From NCBI GenBank assembly GCA_028288485.1, contig JAQBNO010000043.1, positions 62,001-126,000 on the forward strand: 64,000 bases of DNA, given 5' to 3'. The translations under genes and the position numbers were made by a program. Positions within the stretch are counted from its first letter, which is position 1. The number at the start of each line of letters is the position of its first letter. The stretch comes from Segetibacter sp. GTDB taxonomy: Bacteria; Bacteroidota; Bacteroidia; Chitinophagales; Chitinophagaceae. A model generated the notes under the pieces. The model made no database searches. It was not told the DNA's origin and was given only the letters and a program-made list of their open reading frames with translations. Below, piece by piece: positions 8,108 through 16,911 of this stretch.

Positions 8108-9298
8108 ATGCCACTATCTACTTTGCTAGAGCGTTTTAATGAGCCGGAAACACTTAAAATGGCTAAACTGGGCCGGCAGTTAAGAAGTGAGGGAAAAGAT
8201 ATAACAGATCTTAGCCTTGGCGAACCCGATTTCGATACACCACAACATATTAAAGACGCGGCAATTGAGGCGATCAATAAAAACTATTCGCATTATACAC
8301 CCGTTTCGGGCTACCCCGATTTGAAAGAAGCGGTTTGCTTTAAGCTGAAAAGAGATAACAATCTTGATTACAAACCTGATCAAATAGTAGTTTCAACCGG
8401 CGCCAAACAAAGTATTGCAAATGCTGTTTTGGCGATAGTGGATAAAGGTGACGAAGTAATTATTCCAACTCCCTACTGGGTTACCTATTCTGCCCTGGTA
8501 AAACTGGCTGAAGGCAAAGTTAAATTTGTAGATACAACCATTGAAAATGGATATAAAATAACCGCTGAACAACTTGAGGCTGCGATCAATGAAAAGACAA
8601 AGCTCTTCATGTTTTCCTCTCCGTGCAATCCGTCTGGGGCGGTGTACAGCAGAGCAGAATTGGCTGCGCTGGCTGCGGTTTTTATGAAATATCCGCACGT
8701 ACGTATTTTAAGCGATGAAATATATGAATACATCAATTACGTCGGTAGCCACGAAAGCATAGCACAGTTTGATGAACTGAAGGAAAGGGTAGTGGTTGTA
8801 AATGGGTTAAGCAAGGGTTTTGCAATGACAGGCTGGAGACTGGGTTATATAGCCGCATCGGCAGAAGTTGCAAAAGCCTGCGAAAAGTTACAGGGCCAGT
8901 TTACGAGTGCAACAAATTCAATTGCACAAAGGGCAGCTATAACAGCCTTAACGAGCAGTCTTGATACAACTTTTGAAATGGTGAAAGAGTTCACGAGAAG
9001 AAAAAACCGGGTTCTTGAATTAGTTGACGATCTTCCTGGTTTTAGATATACAGCCCCTGACGGCGCCTTTTATGTGTTTCCTGATATCAGCAGGTACTTT
9101 GGCAAAAAGTATGGGGAAACAACAATTGAAACATCAGGTGATCTTTGTATGTACCTTATTCATACAGCTCACGTGTCCACTGTTACCGGCAGCGCTTTTG
9201 GCTCTCCAAACAGCATTCGTATAAGCTTTGCTAACAGCATGGAAAATATCGAAAAAGGCTTTGCGAAGATTAAAGCCGCGCTGGAAAAGCTGAAGTAA
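8108..9298 (+). CDS. Pyridoxal-phosphate aspartate aminotransferase
   Basis: Class I/II aminotransferase of the aspartate/prephenate aminotransferase group, about 396 residues, transferring an amino group from aspartate to 2-oxoglutarate or a related acceptor. Visible landmarks are LSLGEPDFDTP near the N-terminus, the substrate loop FSSPCNPSGAVYS, the cofactor-contacting LSDEIYEYINY, and the PLP lysine in GLSKGFAMTGWRLGY. The frame is open 23 codons further upstream (8039), but MPLSTLLERFNEPETLKMAK from 8108 is where family homology begins. It stands alone, convergent with mutS. Confidence 0.92.
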   Translation: MPLSTLLERFNEPETLKMAKLGRQLRSEGKDITDLSLGEPDFDTPQHIKDAAIEAINKNYSHYTPVSGYPDLKEAVCFKLKRDNNLDYKPDQIVVSTGAKQSIANAVLAIVDKGDEVIIPTPYWVTYSALVKLAEGKVKFVDTTIENGYKITAEQLEAAINEKTKLFMFSSPCNPSGAVYSRAELAALAAVFMKYPHVRILSDEIYEYINYVGSHESIAQFDELKERVVVVNGLSKGFAMTGWRLGYIAASAEVAKACEKLQGQFTSATNSIAQRAAITALTSSLDTTFEMVKEFTRRKNRVLELVDDLPGFRYTAPDGAFYVFPDISRYFGKKYGETTIETSGDLCMYLIHTAHVSTVTGSAFGSPNSIRISFANSMENIEKGFAKIKAALEKLK

Positions 9299-9333
9299 AG
9301 GCTTTGTTAGCAAGCGGTAGCAGTTTTATTCAA

Positions 9334-9357
9334 CATCGTTGTGTCACTCTCTTGTAC
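9334..9357 (+). repeat. Dispersed 3' repeat, GTGTCAC-type
   Basis: Copy of the dispersed repeat (CATCGTTGTGTCACTC core, then TTGTAC), sense to the aminotransferase and starting 35 nt past its stop. It lies in the convergent gap before the mutS end. Confidence 0.85.
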
Positions 9358-9401
9358 GGCAAAACCTTTAAGCAGCTTTGTTTGCATAGTTTTCTTTCTT
9401 C

Positions 9402-9452
9402 GCGTTCTTTGCGATCCCCATTCAGCTTACAACTTTTCAACGCAAAGAGCGC
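9402..9452. repeat. Inverted repeat in convergent gap
   Basis: GCGTTCTTTGCG (9402-9413) and CGCAAAGAGCGC (9441-9452) form an imperfect stem with one mismatch and a 27-nt loop. It lies between two converging genes and could act as a bidirectional terminator, although it is not followed by a clean T run. It may equally be a repeat remnant. Confidence 0.45.
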
Positions 9453-9483
9453 CGGCAAATACACACACGACGCAAAGACTCCT

Positions 9484-12105
9484 TTACTTCACCCTTTGTT
9501 TTATTTCGTTCAGCTTCATTAAGGCTTCAACAGGAGTGAGGCGGTTGATGTCAATACTGTCCAGCATCTTTCTGATTTCATCGAAGGTTTCACTATGTGC
9601 ATCAAAAATGCTTAGTTGAAGTTTGGGTGCAGAAAGCTGTTTGATGCCCGAAGTAAGGTCGGCAGTTTTAGGTGTGCCGGAACTTTCGTCAACGTTCTTA
9701 CTTTCAAGTTGCAGTAGAACTTCATTAGCCCTGTCAATTAATTGGGGCGGCATTCCGGCCATTTTTGCTACGTGAATACCAAAACTATGCGTACTTCCTC
9801 CAGGCGCCAGCTTTCGTAAAAAAATTATTTTGTTGCCAACCTCTTTATTTGTTACGTGGTAGTTCTTTACCCGGCCCAATTTATTTTCAAGTTCGTTCAA
9901 TTCATGGTAGTGTGTAGCAAACAAAGTCTTTGGTGCATGAGGAGAGGAGTGAAGATATTCGACGATGCTCCAGGCGATACTGATGCCATCATACGTACTG
10001 GTTCCGCGGCCTATTTCATCGAGTAAGATGAGGCTTCTTGAAGTAAGATTATTGATAATACTTGCCGTTTCATTCATCTCCACCATAAAAGTACTTTCGC
10101 CACCGCTGAGGTTATCGCTTGCACCAACGCGGGTAAAAATCTTGTCTGTTAAAGGAATTGTTGCTGCACTTGCAGGAACAAAACTTCCCATATGAGCCAT
10201 TAAAGTAATCAAAGCAGTTTGTCGTAGCAAAGCACTTTTACCACTCATATTGGGGCCAGTTAAAATAATTACCTGCTGCCCTGAAGGGTCTAATGAAATA
10301 TCGTTTGAAATATAATCCTCTCCAATTGGTAAATTTCTTTCGATCACGGGGTGGCGACTATCCTTAATCTCGAACTCGAGCCCGTTATGAAGCATCGGTT
10401 TTTTGTAATTATACTGCAACGCGTTTTGGGCGAAGCAACACATACAATCCAAAATAGCGAGCACGTTTCCGTTTACCTGCATCGGAGCGATATAATCCTG
10501 CAGTTCCAATAAAAGTTTATCGTATAATTCCTGTTCGATAGCGAGGATTTTGTCTTCAGCGCCAACTATTTTCTCCTCGTAAGTTTTTAGTTCCTGCGTT
10601 ATGTATCGCTCACAATTCGCCAGTGTTTGCTTACGCATCCAGGTTGTCGGAACCTTACTTTTATGCATATTCGTCACTTCAAGATAATAGCCGAACACAT
10701 TGTTGAAACCAACTTTTAAAGAAGAAATGCCGGTTTCTTCACATTCTTTTTGCTGTAATTGTAAGAGATAATCTTTACCTGTGCTTGCAATGTTTCTCAA
10801 TTCATCTAACTCTGCATGCACACCTGCTTTTATAACACTTCCCTTTGCAATGTTAACCGGTGGATTTTCAACAATATCTTTCAGGATCTTTTCAAGAATA
10901 TAATGACAGGGATTCAAGGCATCAGCTAATCTTTTCAGGTAATCATTGGCAGAATGTAAACACGCATTTCTTATAGCCTCCACCTGTTGAAGTCCTCGTG
11001 CAATTTGTAATACTTCCCGCGGATTTATTTTCCTTAACGGAATTTTACTTACGAGCCGTTCAATATCTCCGGCTTGTTTAATGTGTTGTATAAGTTTAAC
11101 CCGCAGGTCAACGTCTTTAATTAAGAACTCAACAAGTTCCAGTCGCTCATTTATTTTGGCGATGTCTTTCAGAGGTAAAACGATCCACCTTTTCATTAAT
11201 CGTGCACCCATTGGGCTTACCGTATTGTCAAGAACCTTTAAAAGGGTTTGGCCGTTGTCGACTCCGCTTCCCAGTAACTCAAGATTTCTAATGGTAAAGC
11301 GATCCATCCACAAATAGTCATCCCGCTCCAGTCGCTGGATAGAAGTGATGTGTTGGAGGTTCGGATGTTCGGTATCTTTTAAATAATGAAACACTGCGCC
11401 GGCAGCTATAATTGCCAATTGCATAGCTTCCACTCCAAACCCTTTCAGCGAATGTGTCTGGAAATGTTTCAGTAAACTTTCGGTTGCATATGCTTCGTCA
11501 AATATCCAGCTATCAAGGGTATACGTGTAAAACTTACTGCCGAAGGTTTCTTTGAAATGCTTTTGATAATTCCGTTGAAAAATGACTTCGGCGGGTTTTA
11601 AACTTTGCAGCAGCTTATCTATATATTCAAGGTTTCCCTCGCTTGCAAATAATTCGCCGGTCGAAATATCAAGCAAGGCAATGCCCGCTTTATCGTCGGT
11701 AAAATGAATAGCGGCGAGGAAATTGTTGCTGTTATGTTCAAGTAATTTATCGTTGGTAGCAACACCCGGTGTTACCAATTCGGTCACTCCGCGCTTCACA
11801 ATTCCTTTCACCGTCTTCGGGTCTTCCAACTGGTCGCAGATGGCAACACGGTAACCTGCCTTTACAAGCTTATGCAGGTACGTATCCAATGCGTGATGTG
11901 GAAAGCCTGCAAGCTCGCTGCTAAATGCGGCTCCATTGTTTCTTTTTGTAAGCGTAATACCAAGAACCTGGCTTGTAATAATGGCATCTTCGCCAAACGT
12001 CTCGTAGAAATCCCCGACACGAAACAGCAGTATAGCATCAGGATACTTTTGTTTAATAGCCTTATGCTGCATCATCAACGGAGTTTCGGCACTGCTTTTG
12101 CTCAT
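9484..12105 (-). CDS. mutS: DNA mismatch repair protein MutS
   Basis: An 873-residue mismatch-recognition ATPase of normal length. The N-terminal mismatch-binding domain carries the Phe-x-Glu wedge in LFRVGDFYETFGEDA. The C-terminal ABC-type ATPase shows Walker A GPNMSGKSALLRQ, Walker B/signature LLDEIGRGTSTYDGIS and the FATHYHEL switch, and a C-terminal helical dimerisation tail is present. A -7 promoter box TATTTTTG on this strand (12111-12118) ends only 5 nt before the ATG, so the message would be nearly leaderless. A second ABC/MutS family member, MutS2, is encoded at 38647. No mutL is nearby. Confidence 0.97.
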   Translation of the reverse strand: MSKSSAETPLMMQHKAIKQKYPDAILLFRVGDFYETFGEDAIITSQVLGITLTKRNNGAAFSSELAGFPHHALDTYLHKLVKAGYRVAICDQLEDPKTVKGIVKRGVTELVTPGVATNDKLLEHNSNNFLAAIHFTDDKAGIALLDISTGELFASEGNLEYIDKLLQSLKPAEVIFQRNYQKHFKETFGSKFYTYTLDSWIFDEAYATESLLKHFQTHSLKGFGVEAMQLAIIAAGAVFHYLKDTEHPNLQHITSIQRLERDDYLWMDRFTIRNLELLGSGVDNGQTLLKVLDNTVSPMGARLMKRWIVLPLKDIAKINERLELVEFLIKDVDLRVKLIQHIKQAGDIERLVSKIPLRKINPREVLQIARGLQQVEAIRNACLHSANDYLKRLADALNPCHYILEKILKDIVENPPVNIAKGSVIKAGVHAELDELRNIASTGKDYLLQLQQKECEETGISSLKVGFNNVFGYYLEVTNMHKSKVPTTWMRKQTLANCERYITQELKTYEEKIVGAEDKILAIEQELYDKLLLELQDYIAPMQVNGNVLAILDCMCCFAQNALQYNYKKPMLHNGLEFEIKDSRHPVIERNLPIGEDYISNDISLDPSGQQVIILTGPNMSGKSALLRQTALITLMAHMGSFVPASAATIPLTDKIFTRVGASDNLSGGESTFMVEMNETASIINNLTSRSLILLDEIGRGTSTYDGISIAWSIVEYLHSSPHAPKTLFATHYHELNELENKLGRVKNYHVTNKEVGNKIIFLRKLAPGGSTHSFGIHVAKMAGMPPQLIDRANEVLLQLESKNVDESSGTPKTADLTSGIKQLSAPKLQLSIFDAHSETFDEIRKMLDSIDINRLTPVEALMKLNEIKQRVK

Positions 12106-12110
12106 TCCGA

Positions 12111-12118
12111 CAAAAATA
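12111..12118 (-). promoter_or_regulatory. TAnnTTTG -7 box for mutS
   Basis: On the minus strand this reads TATTTTTG, a perfect match to the Bacteroidota housekeeping -7 consensus. It sits immediately upstream of the mutS ATG (12103-12105), implying a leader of almost zero length. Confidence 0.5.
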
Positions 12119-12385
12119 ATGGCTTTGCAGTTAAAGAACGGTTTGTATAAGGTAATGTGAATAACTGCGGGTTAAGTAGGAGACGGGGATAATAACGAAG
12201 GATCTTTTTCGTTCAATAACTAGAAGAAGCTCATAAATGGTTAAAAGATAATAAGAAAAATTGCCCTCGAACAGCTGTAAATTAGTACGGGATGAAACCT
12301 TTCTTTACTTTACAGTTTAAGTATTAGGGTGACATTTGTTAACAAAAAGGTTATATGCAAGCGAAGACAAAAATTTTCTATTTTT

Positions 12386-12393
12386 TATCTTTG
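12386..12393 (+). promoter_or_regulatory. TAnnTTTG -7 box in intergenic region
   Basis: TATCTTTG followed by GCACC, a perfect -7 consensus. No plausible start codon follows closely. The nearest credible plus-strand gene is the 51-residue ORF at 12640, about 250 nt away. The box could drive that small gene with a long leader, or a small RNA in 12395-12640. Confidence 0.45.
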
Positions 12394-12639
12394 CACCGCA
12401 GTTAGAATATACTTTAACGACAAAGAGATGTAGAAGAACAGCTTTATTCTCTTTAATGGTCAACCATCTTTACTTGCCTTGCCAGTTCTCTGTTCATCAC
12501 GTTTGCTCGCCTGATTGATAATATTATAATTATTGTTTGTCTTATATTCTACTCCAAAAGCATTAGCGATTGCCTGGTAACGATTGAATGAATATGAAAA
12601 TATAGCAATTTCTAATACAAGGACAAAAACACTAAGACT

Positions 12640-12795
12640 ATGAAAACATTCATTCAGAAATTATTTTTTGATAAGGAGTTTGTGGAGAAACTAAAACAGG
12701 CTAAAGTGCATAAAGGTTATTTAGAGAACCTTCTTCTGGAAGGAAAGATTACACTGAAAGAATATTTAAGAGCCGATTACAAGCCCCAACCCTAG
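12640..12795 (+). CDS. Small protein (51 aa), unknown
   Basis: ATG at 12640 opens a 51-codon frame ending in TAG at 12793. The product begins MKTFIQKLFFDKEFVEKLKQ, continues with an amphipathic segment including LLLEGKITLKEYL, and ends RADYKPQP. Codon use and composition look natural, with balanced Lys/Glu and regularly spaced hydrophobics consistent with two helices. A weak purine run (AAGGAC) precedes the ATG at an over-long spacing, and a -7 box lies 247 nt upstream. It is isolated between mutS and aspartate kinase. No family is recognised. Confidence 0.5.
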   Translation: MKTFIQKLFFDKEFVEKLKQAKVHKGYLENLLLEGKITLKEYLRADYKPQP

Positions 12796-12847
12796 AGTGA
12801 GAGGAGAGACTGGTTGATACGGTAGAAGATGGTACTAAAAGTTGAAG

Positions 12848-12936
12848 AGTGCCCCCTTCAACAAACTCAGGTAGACTGCTACACTCCGTTCAAATATTAA
12901 GTAACAGTTTAACTGAGCGTAGCAACAGAAGCATTA
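12848..12936 (+). repeat. Degenerate dispersed repeat
   Basis: Starts CCCCCTTCAACAAACTCAGG and ends ACTGAGCGTAGCAACAGAAG, matching the ends of the repeat at 7912-7984 with divergence. It lies between the small ORF and the end of aspartate kinase. Confidence 0.45.
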
Positions 12937-12996
12937 TGAAATGCAAAACCGCCGTCGGTAAAAAAATGTCCTATTTAACGCATGCAACAACACTTG

Positions 12997-14253
12997 TTAA
13001 CGGTAAAGAACCAGGACCGTTTCTCGGTTTTTCTGAATCAGTACCACATCTTTTTGCTGTAGCATTTGTGTTAGCAGGTCTTCCGTATAATGGCGTATTG
13101 TCAATAAAGTAAGGTCTTTCTCAAGTTGAACATCAAATATTTCGCTTGCCATTGCTGCAAGCTGACTAATTTTTTCCTCCCAGTCGTCGAGGCAAACCTG
13201 CAGGTTGATGGCACCGGTTTGAATTAAATTTGGTTTAATATTCAGCTCACCAAACAACTGGTATAAACGGCTCATTGGCTTTTCACCAACAAATGAAAAA
13301 TCCTGGCTTTGCAAATGAACCAGTATTTGTTTATTCTTTACCACTATAACAGGGGGCAGGTTTTTACTCGCCTTATTACTAATCGTTGTACCTGGCAACG
13401 ACGGGTTGAGAAAGCTTTTCACCTGTAACGTGATCTTTTTGTTTTGCAACGGCTTTATTGTTTTCGGATGAATTACCTGGGCACCGTAAAAAGCCATTTC
13501 AATAACTTCCATGAAGCTTAATTCACTTATTAAAGTGGCCGATGGAAAAAGTTTGGGATCAGCACTCATAATACCTTCAACATCTTTCCAGATAGTAAGA
13601 TTTTCAGCATGCAGAAGATTTGCAAAAATTGCCGCAGTAAAATCGCTTCCCTCACGTCCAAGCGTAGTACTTTCATTTTGATCAGTAGCTCCAATAAATC
13701 CCTGCGTAATATAAATGGAAGGGTTCTCAAGAATACCAGCCTCCGAAATATTTTGTTTTGTTTCCTCCCAACAAATATTCGCTTCCCTGAAATTATTATC
13801 GGTTCTCAAAAGGTCTCTTACATCGAGCCATTGATTTGTGATTCCGCTTTCATTTAAATAAGCACTCACGATACGACTACTCAGCATCTCGCCAATGCAA
13901 ACCACCTGGTCGTAATAATAATCGTACGACTGTACAGCTTTATCGTGTAGTAACCATTCTACTTCGGTAAAAAAACTCGTAAGGTCGTTTAATGTTTGAT
14001 TGTAAGAGGTTACCAATAAATATTTAGCAGTAGTAAGGTGGTTTTGCTTGACTAACTGGAATAATTTCAAAGCCTCTTCATTATTACCTGCGTAAAAAGC
14101 GTCCGCCACTTTCTCCAACGCATTCGTGGTTTTACCCATGGCCGACATGATAACCGTTAGAGGCTGACCGTTATAATTTGCAAGAATGCTACCTACGTTT
14201 TTGATTCTCTCAACGCTATTTAAACTGGCTCCTCCAAACTTAAACACCTTCAT
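12997..14253 (-). CDS. Aspartate kinase
   Basis: A 418-residue monofunctional aspartokinase that makes 4-phospho-L-aspartate, the entry to Lys/Thr/Met and diaminopimelate synthesis. The amino-acid kinase domain opens with the nucleotide-binding KFGGASL and contains TLGREGSDFTAAIFANLLHA and the IWKDVEGIMSADP substrate motif. The C-terminal quarter has paired ACT-like segments (ILVHLQSQDFSFVGE, LLTIRHYT), suggesting allosteric control by end product. A perfect -7 box on this strand lies 31 nt upstream of the ATG. It is not fused to homoserine dehydrogenase and has no pathway neighbours here. Confidence 0.93.
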   Translation of the reverse strand: MKVFKFGGASLNSVERIKNVGSILANYNGQPLTVIMSAMGKTTNALEKVADAFYAGNNEEALKLFQLVKQNHLTTAKYLLVTSYNQTLNDLTSFFTEVEWLLHDKAVQSYDYYYDQVVCIGEMLSSRIVSAYLNESGITNQWLDVRDLLRTDNNFREANICWEETKQNISEAGILENPSIYITQGFIGATDQNESTTLGREGSDFTAAIFANLLHAENLTIWKDVEGIMSADPKLFPSATLISELSFMEVIEMAFYGAQVIHPKTIKPLQNKKITLQVKSFLNPSLPGTTISNKASKNLPPVIVVKNKQILVHLQSQDFSFVGEKPMSRLYQLFGELNIKPNLIQTGAINLQVCLDDWEEKISQLAAMASEIFDVQLEKDLTLLTIRHYTEDLLTQMLQQKDVVLIQKNRETVLVLYR

Positions 14254-14283
14254 ACGCTACTTTTTCGAATTTAATAAAGGCTG

Positions 14284-14291
14284 CAAAGATA
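14284..14291 (-). promoter_or_regulatory. TAnnTTTG -7 box for aspartate kinase
   Basis: Reads TATCTTTG on the minus strand, about 30 nt upstream of the aspartate kinase ATG (14251-14253). Perfect consensus; no clear -33 TTTG was assigned. Confidence 0.65.
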
Positions 14292-14664
14292 TGTGCACGA
14301 TAAATCGTCTAAGAGATTTTTGTTTTGGAACAAGCGACAGGAATCAATTAAGCATTTTGGCGCGCTAGGCTAGGCATTCCAACTTCACCCTTTGGCAGGT
14401 GAACGCAGCCGTGGCGAAACTTTGCTTAACTGTTTTCCACATGTAAAAATTAATATTAGTTACAATACGAAGAAGTAAATCAACATGCTGCCACTAGGCC
14501 GACTGGAACGGTTTTTTATTATAAAATTCTTTCATTCCTGTGAATGTTTTGCCGTTTTCCCGTGAGATGTTCACGAACGTACTGCAGCCTGGATAGCTGC
14601 CTTGCAATCGGAATTTTAGTAAATATTGTAGCAAATCATTTTTAAAAAACAAAGGAGGATTTTT
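14292..14664. other. Divergent intergenic region
   Basis: Lies between the aspartate kinase promoter and the alcohol dehydrogenase start. No gene is seen. Its right end carries an unusually strong Shine-Dalgarno (AAAGGAGG, 14649-14656) 8 nt before the ATG at 14665. No dispersed repeat copy is found here. Confidence 0.6.
14649..14656 (+). promoter_or_regulatory. Strong Shine-Dalgarno for alcohol dehydrogenase
   Basis: AAAGGAGG, 8 nt before ATG 14665. Most genes in this window lack a recognisable Shine-Dalgarno, as is normal for Bacteroidota, so this one stands out together with hsp20 at 60898. Confidence 0.8.
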
Positions 14665-15822
14665 ATGTTAGCGATGAATTTCCGTGGACCGTTCAGGGTG
14701 AGGGCTGATCGAAACCGGCCAATGCCCGAAATCAAGCATCCCCAGGATGCAATTGTTCGGGTTACACGTTCGTGTATTTGTGGTTCTGACCTGCATTTAT
14801 ATCATGGCCTGGTGCCGGATACCCGTGTAGGAATGACTTTTGGCCACGAGTTTACTGGTGTAGTTGAAGAACTTGGGCCAGGAGTGCAAAACCTGAAAGT
14901 TGGCGACCATGTTATGGTCCCTTTCAATATTGCCTGTGGCGTTTGTCCTTTTTGCCAGCAACAACTATTCGGCAACTGCCATGAATCAAATCCCCAGGCT
15001 ACAGCGGTGGCGGGAATATTCGGCTATTCCCATACCGCAGGCGGTTACGATGGCGGCCAGGCCGAGTACGTTCGTGTTCCTTATGCCAATGTCGGCCCCA
15101 CTATTATTCCCGACGGTATGGACCTTGATGATGCAGTACTCTTAACCGACGTTGTTCCCACAGGCTACCAGGCTGCAGAAATGGGAGGTATTCAAAAGGG
15201 GGATACCGTAGTCGTTTTTGGCGCCGGACCGGTAGGAATCATGGCTGCGAAATGTGCCTGGTTGTTTGGGGCAGGTCGTGTTATCGTTATCGATCACATT
15301 GAATACCGGCTGGAATTTGTTAAACAATATGCACAATGCGAAGCATATAATTTTAAAGAACTGGGAGACGTAGTGGAATTTTTGAAGAGAACGACGGGAT
15401 GGTATGGCGCCGATGTTTGTATTGATGCTGTAGGCTGCGATGCAGCGGGAGATGCTTTTCAAAGTCTTGTTGGCCGCAAATTGCCACTTACCGGTGGTGC
15501 AGCTACCGCGCTTCACTGGGCGATCAATTCAGTAAAAAAAGGGGGTATCGTATCTATCGTAGGCGTGTATGGCCCGCTCGATACGCTTGTTCCAATAGGT
15601 AATGTAGTTAATAAGGGAATCACTATACGGGCAAACCAGGCATCGGTGAAACGACTCCTACCTATACTGATCGACCATGTTATGTCGGGTCGCTTAAATC
15701 CAAAAGCAATTATCTCCCATCGTCTTCCACTGGAGGAAGTGGCAGAAGGTTACCACATCTTTTCTGCTAAACGCGATAATTGTATTAAACCCGTTCTTAT
15801 TCCACCACGCGCAAACGCATAA
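14665..15822 (+). CDS. Zinc-dependent alcohol dehydrogenase
   Basis: A 385-residue medium-chain dehydrogenase, close in layout to glutathione-independent formaldehyde dehydrogenase-like proteins. Catalytic zinc ligands lie in SCICGSDLHLYHG and GHEFTGVVEELG. The structural-zinc lobe CGVCPFCQQQLFGNC carries four Cys, and the NAD-binding Rossmann motif is VVVFGAGPVGIMAAK. The substrate (an alcohol or aldehyde) cannot be read from sequence. The strong ribosome-binding site suggests high translation. It is followed after 12 nt by a small membrane-tailed protein, so the two probably form one transcript. Confidence 0.9.
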   Translation: MLAMNFRGPFRVRADRNRPMPEIKHPQDAIVRVTRSCICGSDLHLYHGLVPDTRVGMTFGHEFTGVVEELGPGVQNLKVGDHVMVPFNIACGVCPFCQQQLFGNCHESNPQATAVAGIFGYSHTAGGYDGGQAEYVRVPYANVGPTIIPDGMDLDDAVLLTDVVPTGYQAAEMGGIQKGDTVVVFGAGPVGIMAAKCAWLFGAGRVIVIDHIEYRLEFVKQYAQCEAYNFKELGDVVEFLKRTTGWYGADVCIDAVGCDAAGDAFQSLVGRKLPLTGGAATALHWAINSVKKGGIVSIVGVYGPLDTLVPIGNVVNKGITIRANQASVKRLLPILIDHVMSGRLNPKAIISHRLPLEEVAEGYHIFSAKRDNCIKPVLIPPRANA

Positions 15823-15834
15823 AAACTTATTATT

Positions 15835-16395
15835 ATGGAAAATAAAAATAAACCAGAACCAGATAAAACAATTGAAGCTGATAATGACCGGAAGATTGCC
15901 AACAGCTCAAAAGATCATATACCAGGGTGGGGCATCGATGCCAACCCCGAAAACGATCCTACCTATCCAATGAAGCATTGGAACGGTGCCGATCATCAAC
16001 GTTTTAATTATGAGAAGCCCGTTCAGCAGCCTATTGACGTAGAAATTCTGCATTCAACTGAGCGCCCCGGGGTTAGCCGTGTATTTGGAACCTCTACTCC
16101 GCCATCGGGCCTTAGCGGCATGATACGCAGGTTTGCGTTTAAATACAGCGAATCTACTTACTTACATTGGGTGCCGCTCGTATTGGCCGACAGAATAAAT
16201 GTGGTTGAGGGGTACATCGATGACTTGGCGCACGGAATAATCCCAAATCCTTTTGCCGAACGTGGTTGGCCGGCAGAGTGGAAATATAACCGGAAAAGCC
16301 TGGTAACAAAAGTAGCTGTTGGAGTAGCCATTACAGCAGCGGTTGTGGTGTTTTTAAATCAAAAGAATAAAAAGACAAAAAAATTGTTCTCGTAA
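15835..16395 (+). CDS. Hypothetical protein with C-terminal membrane tail
   Basis: A 186-residue protein of unknown function. The N-terminal half is polar and rich in Pro, Asp and Trp (HIPGWGIDANPENDPTYP). A middle conserved-looking block (GMIRRFAFKYSE) precedes HWVPLVLADRINVVEGYIDD. A single hydrophobic segment near residues 158-174 (VAVGVAITAAVVVFLNQ) is followed by a Lys-rich end, as in a C-terminally anchored protein. It sits 12 nt downstream of the alcohol dehydrogenase and is presumably co-expressed, perhaps tethering or assisting that enzyme; this is inference only. Confidence 0.75.
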   Translation: MENKNKPEPDKTIEADNDRKIANSSKDHIPGWGIDANPENDPTYPMKHWNGADHQRFNYEKPVQQPIDVEILHSTERPGVSRVFGTSTPPSGLSGMIRRFAFKYSESTYLHWVPLVLADRINVVEGYIDDLAHGIIPNPFAERGWPAEWKYNRKSLVTKVAVGVAITAAVVVFLNQKNKKTKKLFS

Positions 16396-16427
16396 AGATT
16401 ATAATTGAAGTGTTATACGTAATGGTT

Positions 16428-16460
16428 AAAAGTTGGGAGAACGTTTTTCCAACTTTTTTG
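16428..16460 (+). terminator. Rho-independent terminator
   Basis: AAAAGTTGG (16428-16436) pairs with CCAACTTTT (16449-16457) around a 12-nt loop, followed by more T. It ends the dehydrogenase/hypothetical transcript 33 nt past the stop. Confidence 0.75.
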
Positions 16461-16493
16461 TTTTATGGGGTCTGCAATAGATTTTTTATTGAA

Positions 16494-16517
16494 CATCGTT
16501 GTGTCACTCACTTTTAC
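16494..16517 (+). repeat. Dispersed 3' repeat, GTGTCAC-type
   Basis: CATCGTTGTGTCACTC core with the end mutated to TTTTAC. It is sense to the gene at 15835, 98 nt past its stop and just after the terminator hairpin. Confidence 0.8.
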
Positions 16518-16534
16518 TGGTGGATTCTTTTTTC

Positions 16535-16830
16535 GGCTCTTTTGAGCCGCTGAAGGTGTTGTCACCTTCAACACTGCAATCAATCTCGTGAATAGAAAAG
16601 GCGGCACTGTTATCCCGCTACAGTTGTTGATCTTTATTTCTCCCGTTCACGGGAAGATACAACAACGACAAAAGCATTTCGCCGTAGCTGCCGTGTTGCG
16701 CCCTTGAAGGTGCTGTAACCTTCAACACTACAGGGTCGATCTAGAGAATAAAAAGCGCTGCACAACTGCCCACCCTACAGATGTTGGTCATTACTTGTCC
16801 CGTTCGCGGGAAGACACAACAACGGCAAAA
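16535..16830 (+). repeat. Diverged tandem duplication (~155-bp unit) with hairpins
   Basis: Two units of about 155 bp. Each begins with an inverted repeat (GAAGGTGTTGTCACCTTC at 16552-16569; GAAGGTGCTGTAACCTTC at 16706-16723) followed by AACACT. Each ends with the palindrome CCCGTTCACGGG (16642-16653) or CCCGTTCGCGGG (16799-16810) plus AAGA-ACAACAAC-GCAAAA. A third hairpin GGCTCTTTTGAGCC precedes unit one (16535-16548). There is no open frame. The conserved hairpins with diverged spacers suggest a structured or mobile non-coding unit. Confidence 0.75.
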
Positions 16831-16911
16831 AGGTTATTAGCCAAATGGCACCAAAACAGCAAAAGGCTTCAAAATAACTGCATCAAGTGCCAGTTTTTCC
16901 GTTCCTTTCTT

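Noticed and set aside
12336-12518. 60-codon plus-strand frame
   Set aside because: Spans a -7 promoter box, has odd composition and no family features.
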